Shown one piece after another: positions 60,996-64,000 of a DNA stretch of 64,000 nucleotides. The position numbers were made by a program, and so were the translations under genes. Origin of the DNA: Myxococcus virescens. Lineage in GTDB: Bacteria; Myxococcota; Myxococcia; Myxococcales; Myxococcaceae. Position 1 is the stretch's first letter. Each line of letters begins with the position of its first letter. Under the pieces are notes generated by a model, which was given only the letters and a program-made list of their open reading frames with translations, was not told where the DNA came from and made no database searches. The stretch spans positions 124,001 to 188,000 of the forward strand of contig NZ_FNAJ01000015.1 of the NCBI RefSeq assembly GCF_900101905.1, written 5' to 3'.

Positions 60996-62858
60996 ATGTC
61001 TCACTTCCCGTCACTCGATGACCGGCGGCGCCAGCGGCTGTATGCGCTCAAACGTGCGCCCGGGCTCCGGCACCATGGCAACACCGCGCTGCTCCAACTG
61101 CTGGGCAAGGGGCAGGACGTGTCCTGGGCTCGCGGCGAGGTGCTGTGCCGGGAAGGCGAGCCTCCCGAGGGCTTCGCCCTCCTCCTGGAGGGCGAGTTGG
61201 AGGTCATGCGTGGTGACGCGCTCCTGATGACGCTCCAGCCCGGCACGCCCCTGGGACTGGAGGCGCTGTCGAGCGGCAGCAATGCCTTCACCATCCGCGC
61301 GACGACGGACTCCGAGGGTCTCTTCTTTCCAAAGGACGCTGTCGCGAGCCTGCTGCACGCGCCCACCGGCGTGCAGGAGCGGCCCCATCCGCCAGCGGAG
61401 GTCATCGCCTTCGAGAGCGACGTGCGCGGCGCGCCCCTGTCCACCCTCATCGAGTTGGTGGCGAAGGTCATCCACCGTGACTTCGGCGACCGCGTGCTGC
61501 TGCTCCGGAGCGCACCGGGCGGGAATGACGCGCCCGTCACGAAGGGGGCGGATGGCGTCCTGCGCGCCACGCTGCCTCCCGCCGAAGCGGGCGGTCCCGG
61601 CCTGCTGACCCTAGCGGTGCTCCAGCGGCTCACGGCCGAGCACGGCCTCCACTACGTCCTGCTCGACGGCTGCGGCGTGGTGGACGTCGGGATGCTGGGC
61701 AAGACAGCGCGGCTGGTGACGACGCTGGACGCGCGGCAGACGTCGGCCCCTCGCGTGCTCCCCACCGTGGTGGTGGGTCCTCGCCGTGCGTCACGCGCAT
61801 CAGCGCTGAGTGGCCAGTCCCTGCATCCCCAGTGGCTGCCGCCCTGCCCCTTACGGTTGAGCCTGGACAGGATGGCGCGGGTGCTCGTGGATGACCGTCC
61901 GCTGGACGCCACGGTGCTGAGCCCCGCCGAGCGGGACGCACTCTCCCGCTGGGCCCGGGCCCTCACCCACCGGCGCGTGGGCCTGGCGCTCAGTGGCGGT
62001 GGGGTGTGGGGCTTCTACCACGTCCACATCCTGCGCTGGCTGGTGAGCCAGGGCGTGCCCATCGACATCGTCAGCGGCGCCAGCATGGGCTCGCTGGTGG
62101 GCGCGTACTTCTGCGGCAGCGCGCTGGATGGGCACGACGGACTGGATGGACTGCGACGGCTGGAGGAGCGGGCCATGAACCGGCAGCTCACCCTGGCCGC
62201 CACGGCCGCCATCGTGACCACGTATTCGCTGGAGCGCTTCGTGGAGCAGGACCTGGGCCGGCTCTGTCTGGAGGAGCTGGCCATCCGCTTCCTGCCTGTC
62301 ACGACGGACCTGACGAGCGGAGACTGCGTGGCGCTGGAGCAGGGGCCGGTGGCCCTGGGAGTGCGCGCCAGCGGCTCGGCGCCGGGTATCTGGGGCCCCA
62401 CGGTGGTGCCTCCCGCGCGGTACGTGGACGGCGCCTTCACCAGCATGGTGCCCGCGCACGTGCTGTTGAACGCGGGCGCGGACGTCATCTTCTCCAGCAA
62501 CATCTTCCCCTTCGGCGTCCGGCACGCGTCCCCCCGGCGGCAGTCCGGCCTGGGGCGCTTCCTGGCGGGGCTCAATCCGGTGGCCCGCGCGCTGGACCTG
62601 GCGGCCAGCGGCGTGCTGCTATTGCACCGCAGTGGTGACGTGGAGAGCCTGCTCGCGGACGTCCGCTACGACATCCAATCCGCGGAGGCACCGCTGCTGA
62701 CCGCCATGGAGTTCACCAAGGCCCGGGACATCCTCGGACGGGCGGCGGCGGATGCATCGCTCGCGAAGCGGCTGGAGGAGATGAAGCAGCACTGGCTCCA
62801 GGTCAAAGCCCGGGGTGTCCGTGCCCACGCGCATCCAGGAGGACAGCAAGCCGCATGA
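60996..62858 (+). CDS. Patatin-like phospholipase with N-terminal cyclic-nucleotide-binding-like domain
   Basis: 620 residues from 60996. Residues 35-130 resemble a cNMP-binding domain (GEVLCREGEPPEGFALLLEG, then MTLQPGTPLGLEAL). A middle region of about 200 residues has a VLLRSAPG strand and resembles the linker of NTE-type enzymes. The patatin domain starts near 325. It has the oxyanion loop LSGGGVWGFYHVH near 332, nucleophile GASMGS near 361 and catalytic Asp in YVDGAF near 478, so the dyad is complete. It probably hydrolyses phospho- or lysophospholipids. Its stop overlaps the KAS III gene start (ATGA). Confidence 0.87.
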   Translation: MSHFPSLDDRRRQRLYALKRAPGLRHHGNTALLQLLGKGQDVSWARGEVLCREGEPPEGFALLLEGELEVMRGDALLMTLQPGTPLGLEALSSGSNAFTIRATTDSEGLFFPKDAVASLLHAPTGVQERPHPPAEVIAFESDVRGAPLSTLIELVAKVIHRDFGDRVLLLRSAPGGNDAPVTKGADGVLRATLPPAEAGGPGLLTLAVLQRLTAEHGLHYVLLDGCGVVDVGMLGKTARLVTTLDARQTSAPRVLPTVVVGPRRASRASALSGQSLHPQWLPPCPLRLSLDRMARVLVDDRPLDATVLSPAERDALSRWARALTHRRVGLALSGGGVWGFYHVHILRWLVSQGVPIDIVSGASMGSLVGAYFCGSALDGHDGLDGLRRLEERAMNRQLTLAATAAIVTTYSLERFVEQDLGRLCLEELAIRFLPVTTDLTSGDCVALEQGPVALGVRASGSAPGIWGPTVVPPARYVDGAFTSMVPAHVLLNAGADVIFSSNIFPFGVRHASPRRQSGLGRFLAGLNPVARALDLAASGVLLLHRSGDVESLLADVRYDIQSAEAPLLTAMEFTKARDILGRAAADASLAKRLEEMKQHWLQVKARGVRAHAHPGGQQAA

Positions 62859-63823
62859 TTCCCGTTCGCATCCTGGGCACCGCCAGTGTCCTTCCCGGCC
62901 CCGCCGTGACGACCGCGGAGCTGTGCGCGCGCGTGGGACGTGACGCGGCGGAGGTGACACGGAAGACAGGCATCCTCACCCGCCACTTCGCGCCACCGGG
63001 GACGAAGGCGGCGGACGTGGCGGCGCAGGCGCTGCGGGGCGCGCTGGACGCGGCGGGACTGGAGGCCCGGGCCCTGCGCCGAATCCTCTGCGTCACCTCC
63101 ATGGGCGGCGACGTCACCACGCCCGCCACCGCCAACCGCGTGGCAGCGGCGCTGGGCCTGTCGGGGAGCTGCGACGCGATGGACCTGAGCAACGCCTGCA
63201 TGGGATTCCTGAGCGCCTTCGACCTGGCGGCGCGCTCGGTGGCCACCGGGCTGGGACCGGTGGGCATCGTGTCGGTGGAGCTGCTGTCGCGCACCACCAC
63301 GCCCGAGGAGCCCCGCCCCTACCTGGTGCTGGGCGACGCCGCCGCGGCCGCAGTGATGGGCACGGGCCGTTCGGGAGAAGGCGTCCTGGGCGTGGCCCTG
63401 GGCAATGACGGCACGCTGCCCACGGACGTGGTGCTGGAGAACCCGACGGCCACCGGCAAGCTGGAGCAGATGCGCTTCCTGACGCCCAGCCAGGAGATGA
63501 CCCGCGTCGCGTTGGACGCGCTGGTGCGGGCGGCGCGCGCGGCGTTGGACGAGGCGGGCGTGGCCCTGCGGGACGTCGAGTGGGTACTCACGCACCAGCC
63601 GAATGGAAGCATGCTGGAGGCCATCCTCCAGGCGCTGGAGGTGTCACCGGAACGGAGCGTGCGCGTGGTGGACACGGTGGGCAGCGTGGGCTCGGCCTCG
63701 CTGGGCACCAGTCTGGACCGGCTGCTGCGCACGCGTCCGGTGAAGCCAGGGCACCGCATCCTCCTGGTGGGCGTGGGCGCGGGCGTGGCTCACGGCGCGG
63801 TGCTGTACCAGGTGGGCGGATGA
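62855..63823 (+). CDS. FabH-like (KAS III) 3-oxoacyl-ACP synthase with altered triad
   Basis: 322 residues, starting in an ATGA overlap with the patatin gene. The thiolase fold is clear: catalytic Cys in LSNACMGF near 114 and catalytic His in LTHQPNGSM near 246. The third triad position, usually Asn in GN(T/V), reads VGSVGSASLG near 276, so Asn is apparently replaced by Ser. It should condense an acyl-CoA with a malonyl-thioester or act as an acyl transferase. With the neighbouring phospholipase and acyltransferase genes it suggests remodelling of a lipid or a special fatty-acid starter. Its stop overlaps the next start (ATGA). Confidence 0.82.
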   Translation: MIPVRILGTASVLPGPAVTTAELCARVGRDAAEVTRKTGILTRHFAPPGTKAADVAAQALRGALDAAGLEARALRRILCVTSMGGDVTTPATANRVAAALGLSGSCDAMDLSNACMGFLSAFDLAARSVATGLGPVGIVSVELLSRTTTPEEPRPYLVLGDAAAAAVMGTGRSGEGVLGVALGNDGTLPTDVVLENPTATGKLEQMRFLTPSQEMTRVALDALVRAARAALDEAGVALRDVEWVLTHQPNGSMLEAILQALEVSPERSVRVVDTVGSVGSASLGTSLDRLLRTRPVKPGHRILLVGVGAGVAHGAVLYQVGG

Positions 63824-64000
63824 AACAGGCGGGCGGTTGGCCCCTGAGGGCCTGGCTGACCACGTTCCGGCTGCTGCGCCGGTATCACCGCTACGAGGTG
63901 GTGAACCTGGAGCCGCTGCTCCGTCCCGGCGCGAAGCTCATCGTCGGTTACCACGGGCGCCCCCTGGCCGTGGACCTGTGCATGCTGACGGTGACGCTCC
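63820..64000 (+). CDS. Lysophospholipid-acyltransferase-like protein, 5' part only
   Basis: The gene starts in an ATGA overlap with the KAS III gene at 63820 and runs off the window after about 60 residues. The visible part (RAWLTTFRLLRRYHRYEVV, LIVGYHGRPLAVDLCML) resembles the start of PlsC-like acyltransferases, where a His/Asp motif follows a short hydrophobic strand. Here HGRPLAVD is not a strict HxxxxD. Together with the two upstream genes it forms a translationally coupled lipid-metabolism operon. The call is tentative because most of the domain is missing. Confidence 0.6.
   Translation, partial: MKQAGGWPLRAWLTTFRLLRRYHRYEVVNLEPLLRPGAKLIVGYHGRPLAVDLCMLTVTL

Noticed and set aside
56148..61004. 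A 1,618-codon open frame antisense to the TolC, adaptor and RND genes
   Set aside because: Its composition is dominated by His, Arg, Gln, Gly and Ala runs, as expected for the antisense frame of high-GC codons, and the sense strand carries three full-length, motif-complete genes.

Overview
The window reads as chromosomal DNA of a myxobacterium (Myxococcus/Corallococcus-like). GC is very high and G/C is strongly favoured at third codon positions. Gene content fits: many lipoproteins, eukaryote-like Ser/Thr kinases, a ligand-propeller hybrid histidine kinase, a caspase-like protein behind an ECF sigma factor, and PEGA, kelch and Ig-repeat proteins. I see no tRNA, rRNA, CRISPR array, prophage or insertion sequence.

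Layout. 1-958: 3' part of a GT4 glycosyltransferase. 1073-6711: the most interesting block, all on the minus strand. It holds an NrtR-like Nudix regulator, then a PP2C phosphatase, a YegI-like kinase, a nicotinamidase-like hydrolase and a vWA protein. Two promoters in this block carry the same 15-bp operator (GTGT-N6-GACAC) abutting the -10 box. 6755-8850: a lipid-kinase-like protein and an SDR. 9216-14157: a propeller lipoprotein, a TPR/PEGA protein and an M64 peptidase. 14277-19425: two lipoproteins with lamin-tail-like domains, the second also carrying Ig repeats and a nuclease/phosphatase domain. 19460-23430: a lipoprotein, a decayed gene remnant, SIMPL and hemerythrin proteins, and a [2Fe-2S] flavoreductase. 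23448-31010: a giant hybrid sensor kinase, an RDD protein and a Ser/Thr kinase. 31360-36571: a subtilase, a barrel protein, DUF2267, a small lipoprotein and a di-haem peroxidase. 36660-39489: a translationally coupled ECF sigma / anti-sigma / caspase operon. 39555-45584: a second propeller lipoprotein, an M24 peptidase, a kelch lipoprotein and small proteins. 45591-47642: two divergent ABC ATPases. 47713-54533: a DUF3142 pair, a sterol-desaturase-like enzyme, an alpha/beta hydrolase, an AAA ATPase and a SMI1/KNR4 protein. 55132-60926: a complete TolC/adaptor/RND efflux operon. 60996-64000: a patatin / KAS III / acyltransferase operon running off the right edge.

How genes work together. The clearest circuit is the NrtR block: an ADP-ribose-responsive repressor family member probably controls both itself and a four-gene operon linking nicotinamide salvage to a kinase/phosphatase/vWA signalling module. 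Other coupled units are the sigma/anti-sigma/caspase operon, the RND tripartite pump, and the phospholipase/ketoacyl synthase/acyltransferase lipid operon. Function calls rest on motifs read by eye; no database search was possible.
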